Positions 46,869-53,639 of a DNA stretch of 64,000 nucleotides are shown in pieces (the first letter of the stretch is position 1; every line of letters begins with the position of its first letter). The notes below the pieces were generated by a model. The model ran no database searches and was not told the DNA's origin. It was given only the letters and a program-made list of their open reading frames with translations. The DNA is taken from positions 558,001-622,000 of the forward strand of contig NZ_JACHIJ010000003.1 of NCBI RefSeq assembly GCF_014203115.1. Direction: 5' to 3'. Both the position numbers and the translations under genes were made by a program. The DNA comes from Afipia massiliensis (GTDB taxonomy: Bacteria; Pseudomonadota; Alphaproteobacteria; Rhizobiales; Xanthobacteraceae).

Positions 46869-47095
46869 TATTCCCTCCCGTCTTTTGTCGGGTCTCCAGC
46901 GATCTGTGATGCCGCTTCTTGAGAATCAAGCTGGCGGATCAGATCGGCAAAACGGTCCGGCACGCCCTGACGCACGACATCGTCGTACATCGCGCGCAAC
47001 TGGTGCCCGATACGGGATTGGATTTCGGCATTGAGCCCACCTTGCTTGCCGGCGCCGGTGGATGTCCTATTTTGTGGAGGCTTCAAATCTTTCAT
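46868..47095 (-). CDS. nepR: Anti-sigma factor NepR
   Basis: The 75-residue anti-sigma factor that sequesters EcfG in unstressed cells and is itself captured by phosphorylated PhyR. Core helices are IQSRIGHQLRAMYDDVVRQGVPDRFADLIRQL (residues 25-56), the conserved NepR signature. Both ends are polar and probably disordered. It lies first in the nepR-ecfG operon, behind an EcfG-type promoter. Confidence 0.93.
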   Translation of the reverse strand: MKDLKPPQNRTSTGAGKQGGLNAEIQSRIGHQLRAMYDDVVRQGVPDRFADLIRQLDSQEAASQIAGDPTKDGRE

Positions 47096-47204
47096 TGGCC
47101 AGATCCGTTGTCGTCCCGTGTGCCAGCCAGTAGCTAACTAACTAGAAACACGAGAGTTTTCTGTTCCTTTCGAAGCCTTTCAGCCCCATGATCATGTACT
47201 CGTC

Positions 47205-47229
47205 AACGGGGGGTTCACCAGAAAGTTCC
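47205..47229 (-). promoter_or_regulatory. EcfG-type promoter of nepR-ecfG
   Basis: On the minus strand, GGAAC (47229-47225), 16 nt, then CGTT (47208-47205): the published alphaproteobacterial EcfG consensus. It implies that the stress sigma factor drives its own operon. Confidence 0.75.
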
Positions 47230-47238
47230 AGACCGACC

Positions 47239-47263
47239 GGAACTTTTCTCCGATTAAAACGTA
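47239..47263 (+). promoter_or_regulatory. EcfG-like promoter of phyR
   Basis: GGAAC, 16 nt, then CGTA, one base off the consensus CGTT. It is 80 bp before the phyR ATG and back-to-back with the nepR-ecfG promoter, with only 9 bp between the two -35 boxes. Confidence 0.6.
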
Positions 47264-47343
47264 AACAGCCGGAAGCGGGGAACCGGCGGTCGTCCGACCG
47301 CGTTACGGTCCAAATTGGAAAATGAAGATTGATTGGAGGGGGT

Positions 47344-48147
47344 ATGTCTCGTTCTCAGCTCGTCGCTGAACATCTGCCACTGTTGCGGCGCTATGCCCGC
47401 GCGCTGACTGGAAGCCAGGCATCGGGAGATGCCTATGTGGCAGCCATGCTTGAGGCCTTGCTCCAGGACCCCGCCTTGCTGGAGGAAAAGCACGGGCCGC
47501 GCGTTGGTCTGTTCCGGCTTTTCACGCAGATCTGGAATTCTGTCTCCCTGAATGAGACGACCGACAAGGGTGCCGCGCCAGTGGCGTCCGAGCAGCGGCT
47601 GTCGAGCCTGACGGCGCTCGCGCGTCAGGCGTTTCTGCTGCTGTCGCTCGAAGGCTTTGCGGAAGAAGAGGTCGGCCACATCCTGAATACTGACGTGACA
47701 CATGTTCGTGAACTGGCGGACACCGCCGGCCGCGAACTGGCTGCCGAGATTGCGACCGATGTCCTGATCATCGAGGACGAGACCTTCATCGCGATGGATC
47801 TCGAAAGCCTGGTCAAGAATCTCGGTCACAACGTGATCGGCGTGGCGCGGACCCACACGGATGCCATCGCGCTGGCGAAGTCCAAGAAGCCCGGTCTTAT
47901 CCTGGCGGACATCCAGCTTGCGGATGGCAGTTCGGGCCTTGATGCCGTCAACGAACTGCTCAAGACGTTCGAGGTACCGGTGGTGTTCATCACCGCCTAC
48001 CCGGAGCGCTTCCTGACGGGCGAGCGGCCTGAACCGGCGTTTCTGATTTCGAAGCCCTTCCAGCCGGCCATGGTGTCGGCGGTCGCAAGCCAGGCGCTGT
48101 TCTTCCAGCGCAACTCCAAAAGCCGGCCCAGGGCCGCGGCGTCCTGA
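47344..48147 (+). CDS. phyR: General stress response regulator PhyR
   Basis: PhyR is the anti-anti-sigma factor: on phosphorylation its sigma-like domain binds NepR. The 267-residue protein has the ECF-like domain at residues 1-125 (LLRRYARALTGSQASGDAYV, then QAFLLLSLEGFAEEEVGHIL). The receiver domain follows from about 138 (VLIIEDETFIAMDLE), with phosphoacceptor Asp189 in ILADIQLAD and Lys237 in LISKPF. The ATG at 47344 has GGAGGGGGT before it. It is divergent from nepR-ecfG. Confidence 0.95.
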   Translation: MSRSQLVAEHLPLLRRYARALTGSQASGDAYVAAMLEALLQDPALLEEKHGPRVGLFRLFTQIWNSVSLNETTDKGAAPVASEQRLSSLTALARQAFLLLSLEGFAEEEVGHILNTDVTHVRELADTAGRELAAEIATDVLIIEDETFIAMDLESLVKNLGHNVIGVARTHTDAIALAKSKKPGLILADIQLADGSSGLDAVNELLKTFEVPVVFITAYPERFLTGERPEPAFLISKPFQPAMVSAVASQALFFQRNSKSRPRAAAS

Positions 48148-48183
48148 AGGGCGACGGCGTCCTGAACACACATCCGTGACAAG

Positions 48184-48218
48184 AAAGCCGGAGCGCGATG
48201 ATCGCGTTCCGGCTTTTT
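48184..48218 (+). terminator. Terminator after phyR
   Basis: AAAGCCGGA pairs with TCCGGCTTT, with an inner GCGAT/ATCGC stem, followed by a T-run, 37 bp past the phyR stop. Confidence 0.8.
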
Positions 48219-48395
48219 CGTGCGTTGCAGAAAGACAAAGAAAAAGGGGTGCAGCCGGCATCACCACGGCTACACCCCCGTAAAGCCGGTCGATTAGGGG
48301 CAGGGGGATTTGACCGGCTGTGGATACGACGCGCACCTCACGACAATGTTCCTGCCCGCATCAGATTTTTCTTGCGCCGTCGCCATGGTGCCGCC

Positions 48396-48421
48396 GGAAC
48401 GAAAGCTGCGCGAGGCACGTT
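48396..48421 (+). promoter_or_regulatory. EcfG-type promoter of the 48475 gene
   Basis: GGAAC, 17 nt, CGTT, ending 53 bp before the ATG at 48475. A full match to the EcfG consensus. Confidence 0.6.
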
Positions 48422-48474
48422 GTTACCGCGGAGCCGCGCAGTCGTGCGGCATGGCAACGTGTAGAGGCGGCAAG

Positions 48475-48930
48475 ATGTCTAACCTCGCTTCTGGAACTCT
48501 CGGAGTGGTGGCAGGGATGCTGGCACTGGGTGCCGTGCATCTGGAAGTGTCGGCGGGAAACGGCCTGCTTGGTCCGGCTCAGCGCGGCGACGCGGAGATG
48601 ATGAATCCGGTGCGCACTGAAGCAATCGCGCGCGCTGAAACAATCACGGTCAATGTCGATCGGTCGGCGAAGGGCGATCGCGACCCGGCGGTATCGCCCG
48701 CTGGCGGCGGCGTCACAATTTCATTCAAGGTGCCCGGGTCTTCCGACTCCTCGGTCATGGTTCGTATGCCGTCAGGCGATGCGGCGGATGCCCTGCGCAA
48801 GGCTCCGGCGTCGACCACGAGCACGGGCAAGGGATCGTCCGCAGGATCGCGGCCGGTGGCCTGCGAGCCCGTGGTCAGCGTTCTGGCACCCGGCGCAAGG
48901 CAACTCGCACCGGGCCGCTGCGTGACCTGA
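48475..48930 (+). CDS. Secreted protein of unknown function, probable stress gene
   Basis: A 151-residue protein with a signal-like helix (residues 5-27, GTLGVVAGMLALGAVHLEVSAG). A polar middle part contains RDPAVSPAGGGVTISFKVPG. Two cysteines sit near the C-terminus, ACEPVVSVLAPGARQLAPGRC, possibly a disulfide. The start at 48475 follows GAGGCGGCAAG; the frame is open further upstream without conservation. It probably belongs to the EcfG regulon because of the promoter at 48396-48421. Function unknown; I only recognise the C-terminal Cys pattern as common in Bradyrhizobium-like genomes. Confidence 0.75.
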   Translation: MSNLASGTLGVVAGMLALGAVHLEVSAGNGLLGPAQRGDAEMMNPVRTEAIARAETITVNVDRSAKGDRDPAVSPAGGGVTISFKVPGSSDSSVMVRMPSGDAADALRKAPASTTSTGKGSSAGSRPVACEPVVSVLAPGARQLAPGRCVT

Positions 48931-48951
48931 TCGTTCGCCATGATCCAACGA

Positions 48952-48975
48952 AAAGAGCGCCAACCGGCGCTCTTT
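48952..48975. terminator. Terminator between convergent genes 48475 and 49437
   Basis: A 10-bp stem AAAGAGCGCC / GGCGCTCTTT with a 4-nt loop, followed by TGTTTTT. Confidence 0.75.
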
Positions 48976-48999
48976 GTTTTTGAATTGCTTTGAATTTGT

Positions 49000-49437
49000 T
49001 CATTCTTCCTCGGGTTCGTCGTCGGCCGTTTGGCGGCGGCTCGCCATCAGGCCAAGGGCCACGCCGCCAATAGCGACGATGGGAATGATACGCTTCAGCC
49101 CGATCGTTCGAACGATCTGCAGGCCCGCCGCCAGCACCATCGGGTCGCTCAGCGCGGCCTGCATGGTGGATTTGGTAGCCTCGACCGGCCTCTTCCGGAT
49201 CTGCCGCTTGCGAACGATGTAGGAGACGGCCGCCAGCATCGTCGCCACGAAGAACACGCCGGCGCCCGCGAGGCAGGCCTGCAGCAATCCGTATTTCTGC
49301 AGCACAAAAACGAAGGCCGCAGCGCACAGGAACGAGGTTGTGATGAACAGCAACACCGCGACGGCGATTGCCAGAGATGTCAGCCGCAGCGCACTCCCGG
49401 TGCTTTCGCGAAAGTCATCCATGAATTTCTGAAACAT
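49000..49437 (-). CDS. Holin-like (YqjE/DUF1469-type) membrane protein
   Basis: A 145-residue inner-membrane protein with two adjacent helices (residues 19-42 and 50-75), as in the YqjE / phage holin superfamily III group. The polar C-terminal half carries a further weak helix (IIPIVAIGGVALGLMAS) and an acidic end (DDEPEEE). It follows the DUF883 gene on the same strand by 81 nt, reproducing the yqjD-yqjE pairing of enterobacteria. The name reflects fold only; no lytic role is implied. Confidence 0.72.
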   Translation of the reverse strand: MFQKFMDDFRESTGSALRLTSLAIAVAVLLFITTSFLCAAAFVFVLQKYGLLQACLAGAGVFFVATMLAAVSYIVRKRQIRKRPVEATKSTMQAALSDPMVLAAGLQIVRTIGLKRIIPIVAIGGVALGLMASRRQTADDEPEEE

Positions 49438-49518
49438 CGAAAATCCGATCAGTATCCGTCAACGAAAAATCCGCCCCGAGCGCCACCGGCGGGGTGCCGG
49501 TGGCCTGAAAAATCCGCG

Positions 49519-49890
49519 TTACCGGCGCCAGGTCACGCCGATCAGAAAGCCGAGCCCGACGGCGAGGCCGACCGCGGCCAGCGGGCGCTGCGTGATGGCG
49601 TCTTCGAGCGATTCCTCCAGCGTGCTGGCATAATCCTGCGCGGCGTCCAGCGCCTCGCCACCGCGCTTGCTGGCGTCGGACATCATCGAATCCACATTGG
49701 AGCGGGCCTGCTTGTACGTCCGCTTGGCCTGCTTGCGGGCATCGCCCTTGAAAGCCTCGATCACATCCGAAATCTGGTCTGCGAGTGCTGAGATATCGTT
49801 TTTCACGGCTTCTACATCCTTCTGAAGGCGTTCATGTGTGGCTTTGTCCGTCATGGATTTCATGGCGTCTTCGCCGTCGGTGCTGGACAT
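49519..49890 (-). CDS. DUF883 (ElaB/YqjD-like) membrane-anchored protein
   Basis: A 123-residue protein of the ElaB/YqjD family: a long amphipathic coiled coil (residues 15-95, LQKDVEAVKNDISALADQISDVIEAFKGDARK) and a C-terminal anchor helix (PLAAVGLAVGLGFLIGV) ending in WRR. E. coli relatives tie ribosomes to the membrane in stationary phase; whether this one does is unknown. It has a full EcfG-type promoter 34 bp upstream of its ATG and probably transcribes the YqjE-like gene too. Confidence 0.85.
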   Translation of the reverse strand: MSSTDGEDAMKSMTDKATHERLQKDVEAVKNDISALADQISDVIEAFKGDARKQAKRTYKQARSNVDSMMSDASKRGGEALDAAQDYASTLEESLEDAITQRPLAAVGLAVGLGFLIGVTWRR

Positions 49891-49923
49891 CTAAAACTCC
49901 TGTGCCGCATGGCTCCGTGCAAA

Positions 49924-49948
49924 AACGCGCGGTTCTGGTGAAGGTTCC
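49924..49948 (-). promoter_or_regulatory. EcfG-type promoter of the DUF883 gene
   Basis: On the minus strand GGAAC (49948-49944), 16 nt, CGTT (49927-49924). Exact consensus, with a leader of about 30 nt. Confidence 0.7.
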
Positions 49949-49956
49949 ATTGCTGA

Positions 49957-51075
49957 TTAGTCGCCGGGCAGCTGGGTGTCCTTGACCGGCATCAAGTGCT
50001 CCTTGAGGACCAGGCCCACGATCAGGATCGGCGATGCCAGAAACGCACCCATCGGTCCCCACAGCCATGTCCAGAAAGCCAGCGTGATGAACACCGCCAG
50101 CGCATTCAGCGCTAGCCGCCGCCCGATGATCATAGGCGTGATGAAATGCCCTTCGATAAAGGCCACGATGGCAAAGCAGGTCGCCGCGACCAGTCCGCCG
50201 CTGAGCGTTGACGCCGTAACAATGCCAACCGCCGCAAGCACCACGAACATGACAATGGGTCCGATGATCGGAATGTAGTTGAGCGTCGCGGCAAGCGCGC
50301 CGAGACCGGCGGGATTCGGCATTCCGGCGGCGGCGCAGATCAATCCGGTGGCGATGCCAAGCCCCATGTTGATCAGGGTCACCGTCAGGAGATAGCCGCC
50401 GAGATTGCTCTCGATCGCGTTCAGGATGCGCAGGGTGCGCAGCCGCGAGTCGTGTCCGTTGAAGTTCAGAACGAGCGCGCGGCGCAGGTCCGGCCAGCTT
50501 GCGATGAAAAGAACGAGGACCGCGAAGAACAGGAGGATCTCGGTGAACGTCGGGGACAGAAATTCGAGCGTCGGCTGTACCCATTCGATCTTCGGTACCG
50601 GAAAGCCGGTTTCGCCAGTTGTCGGCGTGCCGCCGAACAGGCCCTGCACCTGATGCCAGAGCGCGATCGGCCGGTCGAAGATATGGAATTTCTCCTTGAG
50701 CGACGACTGAAGCTCCGGCAGCCGGGTGGTCCACTCCATCACCGGCGCGGAAATCAGCGCCACCATGAAGGCCAATGCGGCGCAGGTTGCCGAGACGATC
50801 AGGACCGCCGAGACCGAGCGTGGAATTCCATAACGCTCGAAGAATTTCGCCGCCGGAGACAGCATGGTGCCGATCACAAGCGCTGTCACCGTCGGAAGGA
50901 AGAAGGCCCGCGCGACGTACAGCACCGCGACCACGCTGATGATGAGCAGCGCGACCAGCGAAAAAGAAACGATCTCCGCTTGTCCAATAGCCGGAGGCTG
51001 CTGCTCGTCCTGCTCGTCCGGCGAAGACTTCGCCGGACGAATCCTGTCGCGCACCTCCCGGCGTACGTCGGGCAC
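49957..51075 (-). CDS. AI-2E family transporter
   Basis: A 372-residue membrane protein of the AI-2E exporter (PerM/TqsA) family, with about eight helices. After a polar start (PDVRREVRDRIRPAKSS), the first helices lie near 35-75, a large periplasmic-type segment at 105-160, and conserved GPIVMFVVLAAVGIVTA and FIEGHFITPMIIGRRLALN near 265-310. Substrates of this family are diverse, from autoinducer-2 to cations, so none is claimed. It begins 1 nt after the DUF3309 stop and so probably shares its promoter. Confidence 0.85.
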   Translation of the reverse strand: MPDVRREVRDRIRPAKSSPDEQDEQQPPAIGQAEIVSFSLVALLIISVVAVLYVARAFFLPTVTALVIGTMLSPAAKFFERYGIPRSVSAVLIVSATCAALAFMVALISAPVMEWTTRLPELQSSLKEKFHIFDRPIALWHQVQGLFGGTPTTGETGFPVPKIEWVQPTLEFLSPTFTEILLFFAVLVLFIASWPDLRRALVLNFNGHDSRLRTLRILNAIESNLGGYLLTVTLINMGLGIATGLICAAAGMPNPAGLGALAATLNYIPIIGPIVMFVVLAAVGIVTASTLSGGLVAATCFAIVAFIEGHFITPMIIGRRLALNALAVFITLAFWTWLWGPMGAFLASPILIVGLVLKEHLMPVKDTQLPGD

Positions 51076-51076
51076 G

Positions 51077-51235
51077 TCAGATTCTGCCGAGCAACAGCAG
51101 GATCACCACGATCACCAGGATGGTGCCGACGATCCCCGACGGGCCGTAACCCCAGTTTGCGCTGTGGCCCCAGCTTGGAATGACGCCGAGCAGGATAAGG
51201 ATCAAAATAATGATGAGAATGGTGCCAAGAGACAT
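51077..51235 (-). CDS. DUF3309 small membrane protein
   Basis: A 52-residue protein made of two hydrophobic helices (TILIIILILILLGVIP and IVGTILVIVVILLLLG) joined by the polar loop SWGHSANWGYGPSG, the DUF3309 hallmark. Function unknown. It lies 1 nt before the AI-2E transporter start, and an EcfG-like box lies 50 bp upstream. Members of this family are commonly stress-induced, which fits. Confidence 0.82.
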   Translation of the reverse strand: MSLGTILIIILILILLGVIPSWGHSANWGYGPSGIVGTILVIVVILLLLGRI

Positions 51236-51285
51236 GATGAAAGTCCTCGATTTTACACCGGCCCCAGCCGGCCTCCGGGACCGCT

Positions 51286-51310
51286 AACCGTCAGCCGGTC
51301 CCAAGGTTCC
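51286..51310 (-). promoter_or_regulatory. EcfG-like promoter of the DUF3309 operon
   Basis: On the minus strand GGAAC (51310-51306), 16 nt, GGTT (51289-51286), one mismatch from CGTT. A start of transcription near 51279 would give a leader of about 44 nt. Confidence 0.45.
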
Positions 51311-51373
51311 ACTGTCTTGGCGTGAACCGGCACCGTGCCGGCATGCACAAACAATCGCTGCGAGGAGAGCGTC

Positions 51374-51399
51374 GGAACCAAAAGCCATGACCCCGCGTT
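51374..51399 (+). promoter_or_regulatory. EcfG-type promoter of the L,D-transpeptidase gene
   Basis: GGAAC, 17 nt, CGTT. It overlaps an in-frame ATG at 51387, which argues that translation starts at the later ATG at 51450. Confidence 0.6.
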
Positions 51400-51449
51400 C
51401 GCTCTGTATCCGCATCACACGATGCCATCGCAGAACCCCGAGGCAGGTC

Positions 51450-52286
51450 ATGACACATTCGGTGCAGGCGAATTCAGTGTCTCCAAATTCCATCTCCCGG
51501 ATTTTCACCACGTCCCTTCGATCAACTCGCGGCTTCACTGTGGCGGCGATGGCATTCCCGCTCGTCCTGGCCACCCCCGCGATGTCGCAAACGCTTGGAT
51601 ACGCTGGATATTCAAATGGATATTCGCAGGGCTCGTTCTGGTCGGATCGGCAAGCGCTGCCTTCGCCAAACGTGACCGAGGATGACAGCGACAGTTCTGC
51701 TGTCGTTCCCGAGCGGCTGCAACGCAAGGTCGTCTCCTACGGGACGCACGAAGCGCCCGGCACCATCGTGATCGATACCGGCAACACCACGCTCTATTAC
51801 GTGCTCGGTCAGGGCCGGGCGATCCGCTACGGCGTCGGCGTCGGCCGCGAGGGCTTCACCTGGTCGGGTGTGCAGACCGTGTCGCGCAAGGCGGCCTGGC
51901 CTGACTGGCACCCGCCGGCGGAGATGATCGCGCGCCAGCCCTACCTGCCGCGCTTCGTCGCGGGCGGTCCGGGAAATCCGCTGGGCGCAGCGGCGATGTA
52001 TCTCGGCTCCAGCGCTTACCGCATTCACGGCACCAACGATCCGTCCACGATCGGCAAGTTCGTCTCCAGCGGCTGTATCCGTCTGACGAATGACGATGTG
52101 CAGGATCTGGCCAGCCGCGTTTCCATCGGCACCAAGGTTGTCGTGCTGCCGAAGAGCCGCCGGATCGAAGCCGATGCTACAAAAGAGAGAGCGGCCCCGA
52201 GAGCCAACGCGCTCAAGCCGCTGCGCGTGAGCGACTCGGCTGCTCCGCGCACGTCACAAAACGTCAAATTGACCGGATTATATTGA
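51450..52286 (+). CDS. L,D-transpeptidase (YkuD family)
   Basis: A periplasmic L,D-transpeptidase of 278 residues that can form 3-3 cross-links or attach proteins to peptidoglycan. The signal region is STRGFTVAAMAFPLVLATPAMSQ (25-47). The YkuD domain starts near IVIDTGNTTLYYVLGQGRAIRYGVGVGREG, and the catalytic motif is YRIHGTNDPSTIG followed by SSGCIRLTNDD (His and Cys near 188 and 206). Start at 51450 follows GAGG. Cell-wall remodelling under stress fits its EcfG-type promoter. Confidence 0.92.
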   Translation: MTHSVQANSVSPNSISRIFTTSLRSTRGFTVAAMAFPLVLATPAMSQTLGYAGYSNGYSQGSFWSDRQALPSPNVTEDDSDSSAVVPERLQRKVVSYGTHEAPGTIVIDTGNTTLYYVLGQGRAIRYGVGVGREGFTWSGVQTVSRKAAWPDWHPPAEMIARQPYLPRFVAGGPGNPLGAAAMYLGSSAYRIHGTNDPSTIGKFVSSGCIRLTNDDVQDLASRVSIGTKVVVLPKSRRIEADATKERAAPRANALKPLRVSDSAAPRTSQNVKLTGLY

Positions 52287-52338
52287 GTGAAAGTTTGAGC
52301 AGGCCATGTACCGGATGAACCAGGCTGAAGAGGGCATC

Positions 52339-53001
52339 ATGCGTCAGTTCAAGTTGAGTCGCCGATCGATGGCGTCCGCCGTCGCGATTGCGCTTGTCAC
52401 GGTTGTGGCGGGTGCATCGGCTGCGCATGCCCGCGACTTTTTTTCCTCGTTCTTCGGCGGCATCATGAACGACAACGCGCATCCAAGCCCGCCGCCATCG
52501 ATGCCGTTCGTTTCCCCGTTCGGTGACGCGCAGCCGTCGCCGGGCAGACGGGTCAATATCTATGGCGGAAGCTATGGATCGACGTCCTACTGCGTGCGGA
52601 CCTGCGATGGCCGATACTTCCCGGTCGCCGCATCTGAAGGACAGACCAAGGCCGAAGCCTGCAAGAGTTTCTGTCCGGCCTCCGAGACGAAAATTTTCTA
52701 CGGCGGATCGATCGATCACGCGTCGAGCGAAACCGGAAAGTCCTATTCGGATCTTCCGAACGCATTTCGCTATCGTAAGGAATTGATCGCGGGCTGCACC
52801 TGCAACGGCAAGGACCCGGCGGGACTGGCCTCGGTCAAGATCGAAGACGATCCGACCCTGCGCAAGGGCGATATCGTTGCCGGCGCCGATGGCTTGATGA
52901 TCGCAGGCAGCAGCCGCCGCAGCGCTGCGCTCAATTTCACGCCGGCGCCGAAATCCGTTCGTGCGAAATTCGAACGTCTGCCGGTCGTCGCGGCGCAGTA
53001 G
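52339..53001 (+). CDS. DUF2865 secreted protein
   Basis: A 220-residue exported protein. The signal peptide covers RRSMASAVAIALVTVVAGASAAHA (near 7-30). The DUF2865 domain follows: YGSTSYCVRTCDGRYFPV, EACKSFCPASETKIFYGG, and LIAGCTCNGKDPAGLAS, with four or five cysteines probably in disulfides. The start at 52339 has GAAGAGGG just upstream; ATGs at 52306 and 52315 do not. No EcfG box in the 52 bp before it, so it may read through from the transpeptidase. Confidence 0.85.
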   Translation: MRQFKLSRRSMASAVAIALVTVVAGASAAHARDFFSSFFGGIMNDNAHPSPPPSMPFVSPFGDAQPSPGRRVNIYGGSYGSTSYCVRTCDGRYFPVAASEGQTKAEACKSFCPASETKIFYGGSIDHASSETGKSYSDLPNAFRYRKELIAGCTCNGKDPAGLASVKIEDDPTLRKGDIVAGADGLMIAGSSRRSAALNFTPAPKSVRAKFERLPVVAAQ

Positions 53002-53031
53002 TTCGCGGGATGTGTTCTCTGTTCCCGGACG

Positions 53032-53056
53032 GGAACCAAATCTCAATGTGATCGTT
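53032..53056 (+). promoter_or_regulatory. EcfG-type promoter of the 53120 gene
   Basis: GGAAC, 16 nt, CGTT: an exact consensus 64 bp before the ATG at 53120. Confidence 0.72.
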
Positions 53057-53119
53057 GGATTTGCAGGGACACGGGACGAGTTTCTCGCTCCCTGCTTTTC
53101 GATTGCATGAGGGGTTACC

Positions 53120-53281
53120 ATGTCTTTGCTTATCAGCGTCCTGATCACGTTCCTCGTCGTTATTCTGGTTCTTTACCTTGTCAATCTGCTGCCGATCGAC
53201 GGCCGCGCAAAGCAGATCGTCCGCGCCATCGTCATCATCATCGGCATCATCTCGATTCTGAAATATCTCGCGGTGTTCTAG
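53120..53281 (+). CDS. Thivi_2564-type small membrane protein
   Basis: A 53-residue protein with two helices (ISVLITFLVVILVLYLVNLL and IVRAIVIIIGIISILKYLAVF) linked by the polar turn PIDGRAKQ. This is the pattern of the Thivi_2564 family of unknown function. GAGGGG lies 8 nt before the ATG. It has its own EcfG-type promoter and a strong terminator, so it is a one-gene stress unit. Confidence 0.8.
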   Translation: MSLLISVLITFLVVILVLYLVNLLPIDGRAKQIVRAIVIIIGIISILKYLAVF

Positions 53282-53321
53282 CGCCGGCGGCGCAGGCTGC
53301 GACGAAGTTCGCACCTCAAAC

Positions 53322-53350
53322 AAAAAGCCCCGGCATTGCCGGGGCTTTTT
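53322..53350. terminator. Bidirectional terminator, 53120 gene / csbD
   Basis: A 13-bp stem AAAAAGCCCCGGC / GCCGGGGCTTTTT with a 3-nt loop, 41 bp past one stop and 19 bp past the other. Confidence 0.88.
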
Positions 53351-53368
53351 GCTGCTTGTTTGTTGCGG

Positions 53369-53569
53369 CTACTTCAGCGTCTTGAACCAGTCGTCCACGT
53401 CCTTGTGGATCTGATCCTTGGCGAAGCCGTAGCGCTGCTGGAGCTTGCCTTCGAGCTGCTCGCGGCGGCCTTCGATGACATCGAGATCGTCATCGGTCAG
53501 CTTGCCCCATTTTTCCTTCGCAGCACCCTTGAACTGCTTCCAGTTACCTTCAACGCGGTTCCAATCCAT
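53369..53569 (-). CDS. csbD: CsbD family stress protein
   Basis: A 66-residue CsbD-like protein, beginning MDWNRVEGNWKQFKGAAKEKWGKLTDDDLDVIEGRREQLEGKLQQRYG, the standard family pattern. CsbD proteins are small soluble helical proteins made under general stress (sigma-B in Bacillus, EcfG in rhizobia); the molecular role is unknown. A perfect EcfG-type promoter lies 30 bp upstream. Confidence 0.92.
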   Translation of the reverse strand: MDWNRVEGNWKQFKGAAKEKWGKLTDDDLDVIEGRREQLEGKLQQRYGFAKDQIHKDVDDWFKTLK

Positions 53570-53598
53570 CGATCATCTCCTCTGTGAATGTGATCGAT

Positions 53599-53623
53599 AA
53601 CGTCATGCACCGGCAACTGTTCC
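53599..53623 (-). promoter_or_regulatory. EcfG-type promoter of csbD
   Basis: On the minus strand GGAAC (53623-53619), 16 nt, CGTT (53602-53599). Exact consensus, with a leader of about 25 nt. Confidence 0.75.
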
Positions 53624-53639
53624 GCCAATGACGCCTTTG

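Noticed and set aside
51387-51449. Earlier ATG for the L,D-transpeptidase
   Set aside because: It overlaps the predicted EcfG-type promoter; the ATG at 51450 has a ribosome site and a usual signal peptide.
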